NCBI GenBank assembly: GCA_035995185.1
Contig: DASYKT010000031.1
Coordinates: forward strand, 310,001 to 374,000
DNA: 64,000 bases
Direction of reading: 5' to 3'
Origin: DASYKT01 sp035995185
Lineage (GTDB): Bacteria > Acidobacteriota > Blastocatellia > Pyrinomonadales > Pyrinomonadaceae
Part shown: positions 8,701 through 16,364 of the stretch, in pieces
Layout of the letters: every line of letters begins with the position of its first letter
Position numbering within the stretch: position 1 is the first letter of the stretch
Translations under genes and position numbers: made by a program
Notes under the pieces: model-generated
What the model saw: only the letters and a program-made list of their open reading frames with translations
Database searches by the model: none
What the model was told of the DNA's origin: nothing

Positions 8701-9513
8701 CAGTTTTCGGTGCTCAACGTGTTGGACAGCAACGATATTTCGTTCTACAACGCGCTGGAGATAATTCTGAAGAAAAGAATAAGCTCGGGTGTGGGTTTTC
8801 AATTTGGCTACACGTTTGCGAAATCGATGGATTCGCGCTCATTCGATCCGTTGTTCACCACTGTCGGGCGCGGAGCGAGTCAAACTTCCGCTAACAGTCC
8901 TTTTGACAATCGTGACCGCAGATTGAATTACGCGCTGTCCGATTTTGACCGGCGTCACGCCTTTCAGGCCATCTACACGATCGAAATGCCGTTCGGAAAA
9001 GGCCGCAAGTTTGCCAAAGATATTCCGAGGGCGCTCGACTGGCTGATAGGCGGTTGGCAATTGGCGGGCACTTTTAATCTTGCCTCGGGCCGCCCGTTCA
9101 CGGTCCTGTCTGCGGCCAACACGATCAGCAATGTAGTTCCGACCCCGGCCAGCTGTAACGGCTGCAGCCCGAAAATGGGCCAGGTCATCCAGTATCTGGG
9201 GACGAACTATTTCTTCGACCAGTCGCAGATCGACTCGTTCACTAATCCGGAGCCGGGTGAATTCGGAAATACCGGCCGCAATTTCTTTATTGGCCCGAAA
9301 CAGTTTCAAACCGATGCTTCTCTTTCGAAAAAGTTCAGGTTTTCCGAAAGATTCAGTTTGGATCTGAGAGTGGATGCGAAAAATCTGACGAATAGTCCGT
9401 CATTTGCCGCACCCAACGCCATCTTGAATGCGACCGCTCCGCTGGGCAGAATTCGTGAAAGCGTTACTAACGAAGCTCGAAGAATTCAGTTTGGCGGCAG
9501 GTTTAATTTTTAG
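5800..9513 (+). CDS. TonB-dependent receptor with carboxypeptidase-regulatory domain (Oar-like)
   Basis: This is an outer-membrane beta-barrel receptor of 1237 residues. A signal peptide (1-25, ending LAQ) is followed by a carboxypeptidase-regulatory-like beta-sandwich (about 28-112; RVTGTVTDSSGSVVPGANVTL), a plug domain (about 125-250) and a long barrel with repeated amphipathic strands ending in the aromatic RFNF terminus expected of a Bam substrate. The Shine-Dalgarno (ccaggagg) is excellent. Such receptors are greatly expanded in Acidobacteriota and are thought to take up oligomers or bind surface ligands; the substrate cannot be told from sequence. No SusD, TonB or transporter gene is adjacent, so it stands alone as a transcription unit. 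Confidence 0.92.
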   Translation: MARKPRITVLLLFALLLFAGEILAQGTTSRVTGTVTDSSGSVVPGANVTLTNEGTNTSLTTQTSDNGIYVFDLIQPGTYTVTIEKQGFKKLVSSKNAAPVNQPATVNATLEVGDVSAVVNVESTAENVQTSTSGNVGAVIDQRTLEAVPIVAARGRNPLDLLNYQPGIVNGANTGGGVHVNGSRDRSFNFTLDGIDINEASAGGSNFTPLRPNPDSIQEFQIVTSNFTAELGRSSGAQVTFVTRSGTNKYRGNLFEYYQTPDFLANSYANNLLGVRRPQFIQHIYGGSLGGPIPNFGLGEGTDFGLLKDKAFFFINLQFLKQSQAQLVQRTVYTQDARNGIFRYVLNGRNAPAGTSVSTTFPSGSAVTTGGTSVYTPCPGGSPTAPCLATYNVGANPSGVGIDPNILASINLAPLPNDFTRGDGLNTAGYNFLAPTSEKQYDLVARFDFKANDRNTFYVRWAQGRQDTFDDVVNGGLQPFPTVPGIVDTFRKPRNLAINYRVMLSPKITNEFIYGYSDFTFFFGTENNNVPFILNLVTDAGTNIRGNGRGVTTHQFVDNITFDLGKHVVKAGINFRFGRQKDDRSEVAGGRIEGRITFDRTINSNFNAFGLPGAGVNSNDLNTLRSQINDYLGRVGVYNQAFVANADGSGFQPAGTRWVFAASYPEYDFYFQDTWKFRKNLLFDLGFRWEPKLSPTSDGLPVLRPDQSVVLGSAPSNTIRWEEGKMFADDMNNFSPSIGFAWDPFGKGKTSVRMNYRLAYDRFGTQLFASALFQNAPGNNILFPTNNNFGAGGGLYRDITTIVPTGTPDQLRQPPAIGTLTQTVMDPDLVFPEIHQWFAGFQHEIGWGSVLEINYIGKKGVHLFGGYDADQVDIFNNGFLAAFKDLRANRTVGGYQNAFFNTLLAGDSRINAADVTATRMLLRVFPNEVSLGSVAALAGTLAGGSLAAGTRTWQTNTGNAFFFQKYPQFSVLNVLDSNDISFYNALEIILKKRISSGVGFQFGYTFAKSMDSRSFDPLFTTVGRGASQTSANSPFDNRDRRLNYALSDFDRRHAFQAIYTIEMPFGKGRKFAKDIPRALDWLIGGWQLAGTFNLASGRPFTVLSAANTISNVVPTPASCNGCSPKMGQVIQYLGTNYFFDQSQIDSFTNPEPGEFGNTGRNFFIGPKQFQTDASLSKKFRFSERFSLDLRVDAKNLTNSPSFAAPNAILNATAPLGRIRESVTNEARRIQFGGRFNF

Positions 9514-9788
9514 AAAACGGTTTGATCTATCCTTAAAAGTCCCCAACGGGGACAAAGAAAATAGCCCAGGGTAAGCGAACGAAGTGAGCGCCACCCTGGG
9601 TATCTAAAATTCCAAACGATTCAGCCCTGAAGGGGCGGCAGAATTTCATCAGCTCTGCCGCCCCTTCGGGCTAACAATCAAATTGATCGTCCGCCCCAGG
9701 GCTGAAGCCCTGGGCTATTCTCTCCAGTCCGCTACGCGGACATACCGTTTTCGAATCGACCCACTAACTTCAGTTGTGGGGCCTTGAT
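9514..9788. repeat. Cluster of nested palindromes
   Basis: Three hairpin-forming elements follow the receptor stop. aatagcccagggt (9559 on) pairs with accctgggtatc. agccctgaaggggcggcaga (about 9622) pairs with tctgccgccccttcgggct (about 9653-9672). ccccagggct (about 9694) pairs with agccctgggctatt. A short gtccgctacgcggac hairpin closes the group. No ORF is convincing here. It probably serves also as the end of the receptor transcript. Confidence 0.6.
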
Positions 9789-10208
9789 CTATTGATATTT
9801 CTCTTCATTTTCGGGTTTTTTGAAATAATTTCTCGTCACCCGGTAGAGCATGACCACCCCGCAATAGGCTAACGCGGCCGCCAGCAAAAACATTACAAGA
9901 CCTACGGTGCCCGTGCCGGCGCCGGTAAAGATCATCCCAACCATGCCGATCACTCCTATTATCAGCAGCGGCAGAAACAGCAGCCAGACCCCGATCACGA
10001 CGATCGGTTTCGGACGGCCTTCGACCGCGCGGCGGTAGATGAATCCCTCGGTCTGAATTCTCTGTATCGGGTCGGTGGTGGAAAGCAGGCTGGCCGGGCC
10101 GCTGCACTTAGGGCAAAATACTTCGTTCGGCCCGACCGCCGCCGCGCAGGAAGGACAAAGCGGGCCGCTGTCCTGATAAGTTCCGATCTTCGATGGATCA
10201 CTGTTCAT
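9789..10208 (-). CDS. Zinc-ribbon membrane protein
   Basis: This 139-residue protein has an N-terminal zinc ribbon (CPSC, then CPKC about 11 residues later, near 18-36), a linker of about 35 residues, and two hydrophobic segments (about 69-90 and 97-120), followed by a charged tail. It would lie in the inner membrane with the ribbon in the cytoplasm. The domain order resembles small 'zinc-ribbon domain-containing' proteins common in bacteria, whose roles are mostly unknown. It runs convergently to the receptor gene and has no operon partner. The function is not known. Confidence 0.7.
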   Translation of the reverse strand: MNSDPSKIGTYQDSGPLCPSCAAAVGPNEVFCPKCSGPASLLSTTDPIQRIQTEGFIYRRAVEGRPKPIVVIGVWLLFLPLLIIGVIGMVGMIFTGAGTGTVGLVMFLLAAALAYCGVVMLYRVTRNYFKKPENEEKYQ

Positions 10209-10213
10209 AATTT

Positions 10214-10336
10214 ATGGAGCGCGGGCATCCTGCCCGCAAAGCTTGTCATCAGACAAGCTGATCTTGGCAGACCACCGGCGCGAACAAAGCAATTCGGACG
10301 CTGACGTCCGTTGCGGGCAGGATGCCCGCGCTCCAT
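10214..10336. repeat. 123-bp element with perfect 26-bp inverted repeats
   Basis: atggagcgcgggcatcctgc followed by ccgcaa (10214-10239) is repeated exactly in inverse at 10311-10336. Between the arms are two small hairpins (gcttgtc/gacaagc and cggacg/cgtccg). It has no coding capacity. It is a REP- or MITE-like element lying between the divergent zinc-ribbon and VanW genes, so promoters there must lie inside or beside it. Confidence 0.7.
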
Positions 10337-10396
10337 GGAATCCCAGGCTCGGTATTGTAGTTATTTGCGATCCGGATTACAATCTTTTTTCTTTAT

Positions 10397-11206
10397 ATGC
10401 GTAAACGTGTTTCTGAAATTCATCCTTTTATCTATCACACCCGTGTCTGGCAAAAACGCTTGTTCAGAGCGCTGGGCGATCTGCCGAAGGCAAAAGATTT
10501 TGCCGGCGAACAGGTCACCGAATCCTTGCCTAATTCGGTAAAAAAACACCAGTCGCTCTTGCGCCGCAAACTCGGTTCGCTGGAACCGCGTTTTCAGGAA
10601 AACAAGGTCACGAATCTGGAGATCGCGCGTAAGACCATCGACGGGCTGCTGATCAAACCGGGGCAAACATTTTCCTTCTGGCGGCGGATCGGAAAAACCA
10701 CCGAGGAAAAAGGTTATCTCGAAGGGCTGCAGCTTTCGCGCGGCGAGATAAAGACCGGGATCGGCGGAGGCCTGTGCCAGCTCGCAAACATGCTTTTGTG
10801 GATGGCTTTTCATTCGCCGCTGGAAATAGCCGAGCGTCATCATCACAGCTTTGACCCGTTTCCCGACGACCGCCGGGTATTGCCTTTCGGCAGCGGCGCC
10901 AGCGTCTTTTACAATTACATCGACCTGCGTTTTTATAATCCGACCGACAGGACCTTTCAACTCCGCCTCTGGCTGACGGACGAACATTTACAGGGCGCGC
11001 TGCTTTCCGACGAAGCGCTGCCCAACAGCTACAGCGTGTTTGAAAAACATCACCGCTTTCTCAGCCGCAATGAGAGAAATTACCGCGAAAACGAGATCTG
11101 GCGCGAGGTGCGCGACCGCCGCACCGGAAACCAGGTCGGCGAGGAACTGCTGGTGAAGAATTTTTCCGAGGTTAAATACGAGATTACCTGCGCCGAAGAA
11201 GGGTAA
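10397..11206 (+). CDS. VanW family protein
   Basis: The 269 residues contain the VanW core from about 85 to 185: PGQTFSFW..IGKTTEEKGY, then GGGLCQLANMLLW and ERHHHSFDPFPDDR. VanW-type proteins occur in vancomycin-resistance clusters and, more often, in unrelated genomes; their biochemical role is unresolved. There is no signal peptide, unlike many Gram-positive VanW proteins, so it is probably cytoplasmic. It is followed 19 nt later by a small acidic protein and then coaX. No van resistance genes are near, so a resistance role is not supported. Confidence 0.85.
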   Translation: MRKRVSEIHPFIYHTRVWQKRLFRALGDLPKAKDFAGEQVTESLPNSVKKHQSLLRRKLGSLEPRFQENKVTNLEIARKTIDGLLIKPGQTFSFWRRIGKTTEEKGYLEGLQLSRGEIKTGIGGGLCQLANMLLWMAFHSPLEIAERHHHSFDPFPDDRRVLPFGSGASVFYNYIDLRFYNPTDRTFQLRLWLTDEHLQGALLSDEALPNSYSVFEKHHRFLSRNERNYRENEIWREVRDRRTGNQVGEELLVKNFSEVKYEITCAEEG

Positions 11207-11225
11207 GGGTGATATAGTTACAGCT

Positions 11226-11540
11226 ATGGATTTTGAAGAATTTGAAGATCTGGACGACCCTTTTGCGGACTTCGGGGAACCGTCTGAAGATACGGATGAA
11301 TATTTCGTCACGGAGATCCGCACCGCCGTGCTCAAGAAAAAAGATCTGGTCGCCCTTTTGTGCCTGAAAACCGCCAACCGCGGCGGCGCTATCTGCCGCG
11401 TGGACCCGCGCGAAGCCCAACCTTCCGTTCAATTGTATGACGACCCGGAGAAGGCCGTTGAGTGGTATAACAAGAGCCTGAATACCAGTAAGGAAAACGG
11501 CTGGCAAGTCGTCTATGACGGTCTGCCGCTGCGAGGCTAA
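11226..11540 (+). CDS. Small acidic hypothetical protein
   Basis: This 104-residue protein has a very acidic N-terminal third (DFEEFEDLDDPFADFGEPSEDTDEY is disordered in character) and then a compact alpha/beta-looking part with LVALLCLKTANRGG and EKAVEWYNKSL. It has no signal or membrane segment. Its stop overlaps the first possible ATG of coaX (TAATG), which points to translational coupling, and it lies 19 nt after the VanW gene. I do not recognise the family. The context suggests only co-expression with pantothenate kinase. Confidence 0.6.
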   Translation: MDFEEFEDLDDPFADFGEPSEDTDEYFVTEIRTAVLKKKDLVALLCLKTANRGGAICRVDPREAQPSVQLYDDPEKAVEWYNKSLNTSKENGWQVVYDGLPLRG

Positions 11541-12337
11541 TGCGGGCTAAACTTTTTTCCCGCCCCAAGATGCTGCTTGCCATCGACATCGGAAATACCA
11601 ACACCGCGCTGGGAGTTTATGACGGCGAAAAGCTGATCGCGCACTGGCGAATGGCGACGGCGCAATACCGCACTTCGGACGAATACGGCGTGCTCGCGCG
11701 CGAGATGTTTTCAGTCGCCGGGCTCGATCATAAAAAGATCGATGGGTTGATCATCGCCTCGGTAGTTCCCCCGCTTAATTTTACTTTTAAGGAAATGAGC
11801 AAAAATTATTTTGCTCAGGAAGCCGTTTTTGTCGATAACAAGCTGGATCTGGGATTGCCCATTCTTTATAACCCGGCATCGGACGTCGGCGCCGATCGTG
11901 TAGTGGATGCCGTCGCGGCGATCCATCGCTACGGCAGCCCGTGTATCGTGGTGGATTTCGGCACGGCCACGACCTTTGACGCGATAAATTCGAAGGGCGA
12001 ATATCTCGGCGGCGTGATCACGCCCGGTATCACCATCTCGTCCGACGCGCTCTTTCAGCGCGCAGCCAAACTTCCCCGCGTGGCCATCGAAAAACCCGAA
12101 CAGGTTATCGGAAGCTCGACGGTGGGCTCTATTCAATCGGGCCTCTATTATGGTTATGCCGGTTTGGTGGATGGGATTTTGCGGCGAATGCTGGACGAGC
12201 TGGGGCCGGAGACAAAAGTGGTGGCCACCGGCGGCCTGGCTCCGCTAATATCAAAAGCCTCCGAGCTGATCGATACCGTTGACGATACTCTCACCCTCGA
12301 AGGCCTAAGATTGATCTATGAAAAAATAGATCGATAG
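11540..12337 (+). CDS. coaX: Type III pantothenate kinase
   Basis: It phosphorylates pantothenate, the first step of coenzyme A synthesis, and belongs to the acetate/sugar kinase (ASKHA) fold. Motifs seen are the phosphate-1 loop MLLAIDIGNTNTALG, GADRVVDAVAA and the VVDFGTATTFDAI block, then GGVITPGI and TGGLAP. The frame allows a start at 11540, overlapping the previous stop, or ATG at 11570, which begins exactly at the usual CoaX N-terminus; 11570 would give 255 residues and is equally plausible. The family works with monovalent cations and is not feedback-inhibited by CoA. Confidence 0.94.
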   Translation: MRAKLFSRPKMLLAIDIGNTNTALGVYDGEKLIAHWRMATAQYRTSDEYGVLAREMFSVAGLDHKKIDGLIIASVVPPLNFTFKEMSKNYFAQEAVFVDNKLDLGLPILYNPASDVGADRVVDAVAAIHRYGSPCIVVDFGTATTFDAINSKGEYLGGVITPGITISSDALFQRAAKLPRVAIEKPEQVIGSSTVGSIQSGLYYGYAGLVDGILRRMLDELGPETKVVATGGLAPLISKASELIDTVDDTLTLEGLRLIYEKIDR

Positions 12338-12350
12338 CTATAATTTTTTT

Positions 12351-12482
12351 TCACCACAAAGTCACTAAGAGCACAAAGAAAAAAGAAAGGGAACAGCGAA
12401 TTTCACTAATTACCCGAAAGAGAAATTCGAGTAATTTGTTGTTTGCTCTCTTTCTTTGTGTCCTTTGTGTCTTTGTGGTGAA
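12351..12482. repeat. CACAAAG-type microrepeat hairpin, copy B
   Basis: The left arm is caccacaaagtcactaagag plus cacaaag and the right arm is ctttgtgtcctttgtgtctt plus tgtggtgaa. The unit is cacaaag plus 2 nt. It lies between the convergent ends of coaX and the next minus-strand gene, so it could end both transcripts. Confidence 0.7.
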
Positions 12483-12492
12483 TAACTTTTAC

Positions 12493-13302
12493 TTAAACAC
12501 CGCAGCCCGCGCCTAAAATTTTTATCTCGGCCGCCGCTCCCTTTACGATCTGAAAAACAGCCGTTGAGCTGCCTTCGTAATAAGAGGCATTGTGAACGAT
12601 CTCCATTTTCCCGTCGCCGTTGAGGTCGATGGCGGCTGAGACCCAAAAAGTATTGGGCGCGCCAAAATCTACATTCTTATTGATAAATTCTCCGCCGACG
12701 AGAATATTTTTGACTTTTCCGGCCACGATCTTTCTGATCAGGGTAAAAGAGTAATCGCCTCTTTTCGCGCTCGCCCCGCTGGCGCCGCTGTATTTTGTGG
12801 CGGTCAAAATAACTTCTTCCTGACCGTCGCCATCGAGATCGACGCGGTAAAGCTGCGTGAGGATCGGTTTGGCCGTAACGATGCCTTTTGTCCTGAGGAA
12901 ATCAGAGGCGACCCTGGCGTATGTTTTATCGGTCAGCGAAAGAGGTTTGGGCACGCGCGGCACCGGATTCCAGCGATAACCGTCGCCGAGCACGACGCCG
13001 GATTCGGGCTGCGGATCTTGGAAGTCAATATAGTAAAAATCGGTGCAGACGTCCTGATCGTTTTTGGGTTTTTCGCCCGTCATCGAGCCCTCTTCATGGC
13101 CCATCATGCTGTAAAGCTCATAATTTTCGCCGGCCTTTAGCGCGGCCGCGGTCGTTTTCGCATCCAGGAATTTACCGTTCTGCACGCCGCCCAATATACC
13201 GCCAACCTTCATTTCCAGGATCGGCACGACTTTTTGCTGGGCGTTGGTGAATATCGTCCCGCCCGCGAGCAGCAGGATCAAAAATGTGATGTATCTTTTC
13301 AT
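12493..13302 (-). CDS. Secreted hypothetical protein with calcium-loop-like repeats
   Basis: The 269 residues begin with a signal peptide (1-21, TNAQ). The C-terminal half has two DxDGDGxEE-type loops (DLDGDGQEEV near 155 and DLNGDGKMEI near 225), like the calcium-binding loops of FG-GAP/VCBS repeats, each followed by a beta-strand-like stretch. It probably acts in the periplasm or outside the cell. The same loop type occurs in the protein at 61049-61735. No catalytic motif is visible. It is transcribed toward coaX and divergently from the serine hydrolase at 13435. The function is unknown. Confidence 0.65.
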   Translation of the reverse strand: MKRYITFLILLLAGGTIFTNAQQKVVPILEMKVGGILGGVQNGKFLDAKTTAAALKAGENYELYSMMGHEEGSMTGEKPKNDQDVCTDFYYIDFQDPQPESGVVLGDGYRWNPVPRVPKPLSLTDKTYARVASDFLRTKGIVTAKPILTQLYRVDLDGDGQEEVILTATKYSGASGASAKRGDYSFTLIRKIVAGKVKNILVGGEFINKNVDFGAPNTFWVSAAIDLNGDGKMEIVHNASYYEGSSTAVFQIVKGAAAEIKILGAGCGV

Positions 13303-13434
13303 ATGCCTGATTGACGCCTTCGTTTAGATATTTTTGCTGCGCCGAACAACGCTCGACCGGTTCTATTTTGGAAAATAAATCTGCTTGTTTATACTCTTAA
13401 TCCAACAGTCAAGCAAAGAGCCCAAAGGAGTTTT

Positions 13435-14421
13435 ATGAAAAAGCACTTATCTTTTTTTTGCCTCGCCTTTCTGATCGGCCTCACCGGCTTTACCTTAGTA
13501 ACTGCCCAAAAAAAGCCCGCGGGTCCGCTTCTCGGCCTCCCCGTTACCGGTGAGGAAGCTAAAAAGGCCCATGCCCTGCACGCGCTGATCGATCAGGCGG
13601 CGGCCCGGGTTTTGGAAAAATATAAGGCCAAAGGACTAAAGGCGGAAAATTTGTCGATCAGCTTTATCGACCTTCGGGAACCCAAGGACGATATGACCAT
13701 TGCCAATTTTAACGGCGCCCAAAAAGTTTACCCGGCCAGCGTAGTTAAACTTTTCTACCTGGCCGCGGTCCATCAGTGGCTGCAAACCGGAAAATTAAAA
13801 GACACGCCCGAACTGCGGCGCGCGATGAAGGATATGATCGTCGATTCTTCGAACGACGCCACGCAATTTATCGTCGACACATTGACCGGCACTTCCGGCG
13901 GGCCGGAGCTTTCGGAGAAAGAATTAAAAGTGTGGGGCTACAAACGCAATGCGGTCAACCGGTATTTCACCTCGCTCGGTTTTGAGAACATCAACGTCTG
14001 TCAAAAAACTTATTGCGAAGACGCCTACGGGCGTGAGCAGCAATTTCGCGGCAAAGACGGCATCAACCGCAATAAACTGACCACCAACGCCACCGCCTTG
14101 CTCCTTACCGAGATCGCCCTTGGCGAAGCCGTTAACGCCGATCGGTCAAAGCAAATGATGGAATTGCTAAAGCGCGATTTCGAAGCGCCGGCGGGAGGCG
14201 ATGCCGACGACCAGGCCCACGGCTTTACCGCGCTCGCGCTAAAACCGGGAATGAAATTATGGTCGAAGGCCGGCTGGACCAGCACCACCCGGCACGATGC
14301 CGCCTATGTCGAAACAGCGGATGGCCGGAAATTTGTGCTGGTCGTGTTTACTACGGGTGTTGCCAACGAACGCAATATTATTCCCGACATCGCGCGGATC
14401 GTGTTGGATGGGCTGAAGTGA
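13435..14421 (+). CDS. Serine hydrolase, class A beta-lactamase-like
   Basis: The 328 residues have a signal peptide (1-24) and a penicillin-recognising serine-hydrolase fold. The nucleophile motif is S-V-V-K in PASVVK (about 102-105), the second motif is SSND (about 138-141), and the third is KAG (about 279-281) where class A enzymes have KTG or KSG. I see no clear class A omega-loop ExxLN motif. The enzyme may be a beta-lactamase-related hydrolase or peptidase of the cell wall rather than a resistance enzyme. The Shine-Dalgarno 'aaaggag' precedes the ATG. It is a single-gene unit. Confidence 0.78.
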   Translation: MKKHLSFFCLAFLIGLTGFTLVTAQKKPAGPLLGLPVTGEEAKKAHALHALIDQAAARVLEKYKAKGLKAENLSISFIDLREPKDDMTIANFNGAQKVYPASVVKLFYLAAVHQWLQTGKLKDTPELRRAMKDMIVDSSNDATQFIVDTLTGTSGGPELSEKELKVWGYKRNAVNRYFTSLGFENINVCQKTYCEDAYGREQQFRGKDGINRNKLTTNATALLLTEIALGEAVNADRSKQMMELLKRDFEAPAGGDADDQAHGFTALALKPGMKLWSKAGWTSTTRHDAAYVETADGRKFVLVVFTTGVANERNIIPDIARIVLDGLK

Positions 14422-14435
14422 TCTTCGCGATTCTT

Positions 14436-14700
14436 GTCAGAACCGGGAGCGTCCTTAGTAGCCGAAACCGAGTTTTTCTTTAATGATCGTCTGTGTTTTT
14501 TTTTCGCCGAAGGCGATGAATTTAATAGCGTAGGGTGAAACCCTACGTGGGTGTTCAAACGATCTCCGACGCCGCAGGTGTCGAATTTGTCCGCTTCGCG
14601 GACCGATATTTGTCGCAACCGGCGTCGGGTGTTACCCGACACTATTAAATTGGTCACCTTCGGCGACAAACCCGGTCGCTACTGCTCCCGGTTCTGACAT
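14436..14700. repeat. Composite palindromic region bounded by GTCAGAACCGGGAGCG ends
   Basis: The 280-nt gap between convergent genes begins with tcagaaccgggagcgtcctt (about 14438) and ends with the inverted gctcccggttctgac (14683-14697). Inside are nested hairpins: gcgtagggt/accctacg, gacgccgcaggtgtc, tccgcttcgcgga and gtcgggtgttacccgac. The outermost inner pair aatagcg..actatt mirrors the cluster at 9559-9718. There is no coding frame. It is a REP-like composite element. Confidence 0.55.
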
Positions 14701-14701
14701 A

Positions 14702-15541
14702 TCAAAACCTGTTCTGCAAAACTTTTTTAGCTTCTTCGACGGCTTCCCGATGCTCGAATAAATGATCGGGGTCGGGTTCCATTTTCAGGACCGTCTCAAG
14801 CTGTTTTTTTCCTTCCGCGCTGCGGTCGACGGATAAATAAGCCTCGCCCAGGTGCAGGTAAAGATTGCTGTTATTTTTTTCCAGCGAAATGGCTTTTTCC
14901 AGATATTCCACCGCCCTGGTTGCCGAGCCGCCGGCGAGAACGTCGGTTTGGAGCTCGATCTGCGCCAGAACATCGTAGGCGCTGGCGCCGGCATAACCCG
15001 GCTCGATCGCGATCACTTTATTCATCGCTTCTTTGATGTCTCTGATCGCGGCCAATCCGGTGACCGGGTTTCGCTTTGCTTTTTCGCCGATATTCGACCC
15101 CAGCCAAAAATACCCGTCCGGTTTTTCGGCTTCGATACGCGTCGCGACCTTACCCATTTCGATGCCGTCCTTATGCGCCTGCTCGGCCTCTTTTTCGTTC
15201 TTCGAATATTTCCCCAGGTAAAAATATAACCGCGAGAGCTTCCAGGCGGCCTCGTAGTTTTTGCGGTCCGCCTGGCGGACCTGTTTCAGCACTTCGATGG
15301 CTTCGGCGACCTTTTTCGGATCTTCCCGCTGTTTAAAAATCTCGTCAGCCCGGCCGATCATCTCCGCGACCGGAAAGTTCTTATCCGGCGTCGGTTCTCC
15401 CTCGGAATCCGCGCGTGAACCGCACCCGGATGCAAAAATTGCCAAAATTACCAGCAAGATCATGCCGGGCAGTCGCAGATCACCTGTTCGTGTAATAACT
15501 TTGTAATTACGTTTTGTAATATTTTTGCAATCCGTGCTCAT
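14702..15541 (-). CDS. Tetratricopeptide-repeat lipoprotein
   Basis: The 279 residues start with a long charged n-region and a hydrophobic segment ending in a lipobox (ASGC, Cys40), so it should be lipid-anchored. The rest is helical with TPR-like units: about 75-110 (EVLKQVRQADRKNYEAAWKL), 125-160, 195-215 (AIEPGYAGASAYDVLAQIE) and 222-250 (AVEYLEKAISLEKNNSNLYL). TPR lipoproteins usually act as scaffolds at the inner face of the outer membrane. It is transcribed divergently from the HAD hydrolase gene 88 nt away. The specific partner is unknown. Confidence 0.75.
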   Translation of the reverse strand: MSTDCKNITKRNYKVITRTGDLRLPGMILLVILAIFASGCGSRADSEGEPTPDKNFPVAEMIGRADEIFKQREDPKKVAEAIEVLKQVRQADRKNYEAAWKLSRLYFYLGKYSKNEKEAEQAHKDGIEMGKVATRIEAEKPDGYFWLGSNIGEKAKRNPVTGLAAIRDIKEAMNKVIAIEPGYAGASAYDVLAQIELQTDVLAGGSATRAVEYLEKAISLEKNNSNLYLHLGEAYLSVDRSAEGKKQLETVLKMEPDPDHLFEHREAVEEAKKVLQNRF

Positions 15542-15629
15542 AGAACTACCTAATTCGGCGAAATTACGGTATTATACTCTATCTTTAAGAACAAATTCTT
15601 TTATTAAGGAAGCCAATTTTGGGGTTTAG

Positions 15630-16304
15630 ATGAAAGAAAACCGGAAAACCGCTGCTTTCTACGATCTTGAGGGCACTCTTATCAACACCAACCTGGTGCA
15701 TACGCTTGGTTTTTACGCGACCCGGCAGCAGGGCGTGTGGAATACTGTCAAGAAAAGCGCCAAAACACTGGCCAAGATCCCTGTTTTTGCGCTCACGGAC
15801 ATTTACAGCCGCAATGTCTTTAACGAAGTGTTCTTTCGCAGCTATGCGGGCGAATCGCAGGACCGACTGCGCTTTTTTGCCGAGGAGCTGTACGAAGAGA
15901 TCCTTAAGCCCGGCGTTTTTCCCGGCACCTTTGACCTGATCGAAAAATCGAAAAAGATCGGGCAGCGACAGGTGATCGTAACCGGCGCGCTGGATTTTTC
16001 GGTCAAACCGCTGATGGACTACCTGGGCATCCACGATTACGTGGCGAACCGGCTGGAATTTGTGAACGGCTATGCGACGGGCAGGCTGCTGCCGCCGGTG
16101 ATGGCCTCTGCCACGAAAGCAAAATGGATACGCGAATATGCCGAGCGCGAAAATATCAACCTCTCGGAATCGTTCGCCTATTCGGATAGCATCTCGGACC
16201 TGCCGATGCTTTCGATCGTCGGGCACCCGGTCGCGACCAACCCGGATTTTCGCCTGAAAGAAGTAGCCATGCAGCACGATTGGCCGATCTTGAATTTGAA
16301 ATAA
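15630..16304 (+). CDS. HAD-IB family hydrolase
   Basis: The 224 residues look like a phosphoserine-phosphatase-type (subfamily IB) HAD enzyme. The nucleophile motif is YDLEGTL (about 12-18), with Glu where the general acid/base Asp is usual (DxD). Motif II is VTGALDF (about 119-125), the lysine lies in ATKAKW, and motif III is SDSISDLPML. The cap region is helical and rich in aromatic residues. It opens a + strand series with the LarA-like and ElbD-like genes, so a lipid-related phosphatase (for example on a glycerophospholipid intermediate) is possible but only inferred. The substrate is unknown. Confidence 0.8.
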   Translation: MKENRKTAAFYDLEGTLINTNLVHTLGFYATRQQGVWNTVKKSAKTLAKIPVFALTDIYSRNVFNEVFFRSYAGESQDRLRFFAEELYEEILKPGVFPGTFDLIEKSKKIGQRQVIVTGALDFSVKPLMDYLGIHDYVANRLEFVNGYATGRLLPPVMASATKAKWIREYAERENINLSESFAYSDSISDLPMLSIVGHPVATNPDFRLKEVAMQHDWPILNLK

Positions 16305-16364
16305 TTAACTGCTGGTTAGTAATTGGTATTCAGATGGCTCACGCCAATTCGATAAGAGACAAGT

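Noticed and set aside
10397..11206. Vancomycin resistance gene
   Set aside because: VanW alone does not confer resistance and no vanHAX or vanRS genes are near.
13435..14421. Antibiotic resistance beta-lactamase
   Set aside because: The third motif is KAG and no clear class A omega loop is visible, so resistance cannot be claimed.
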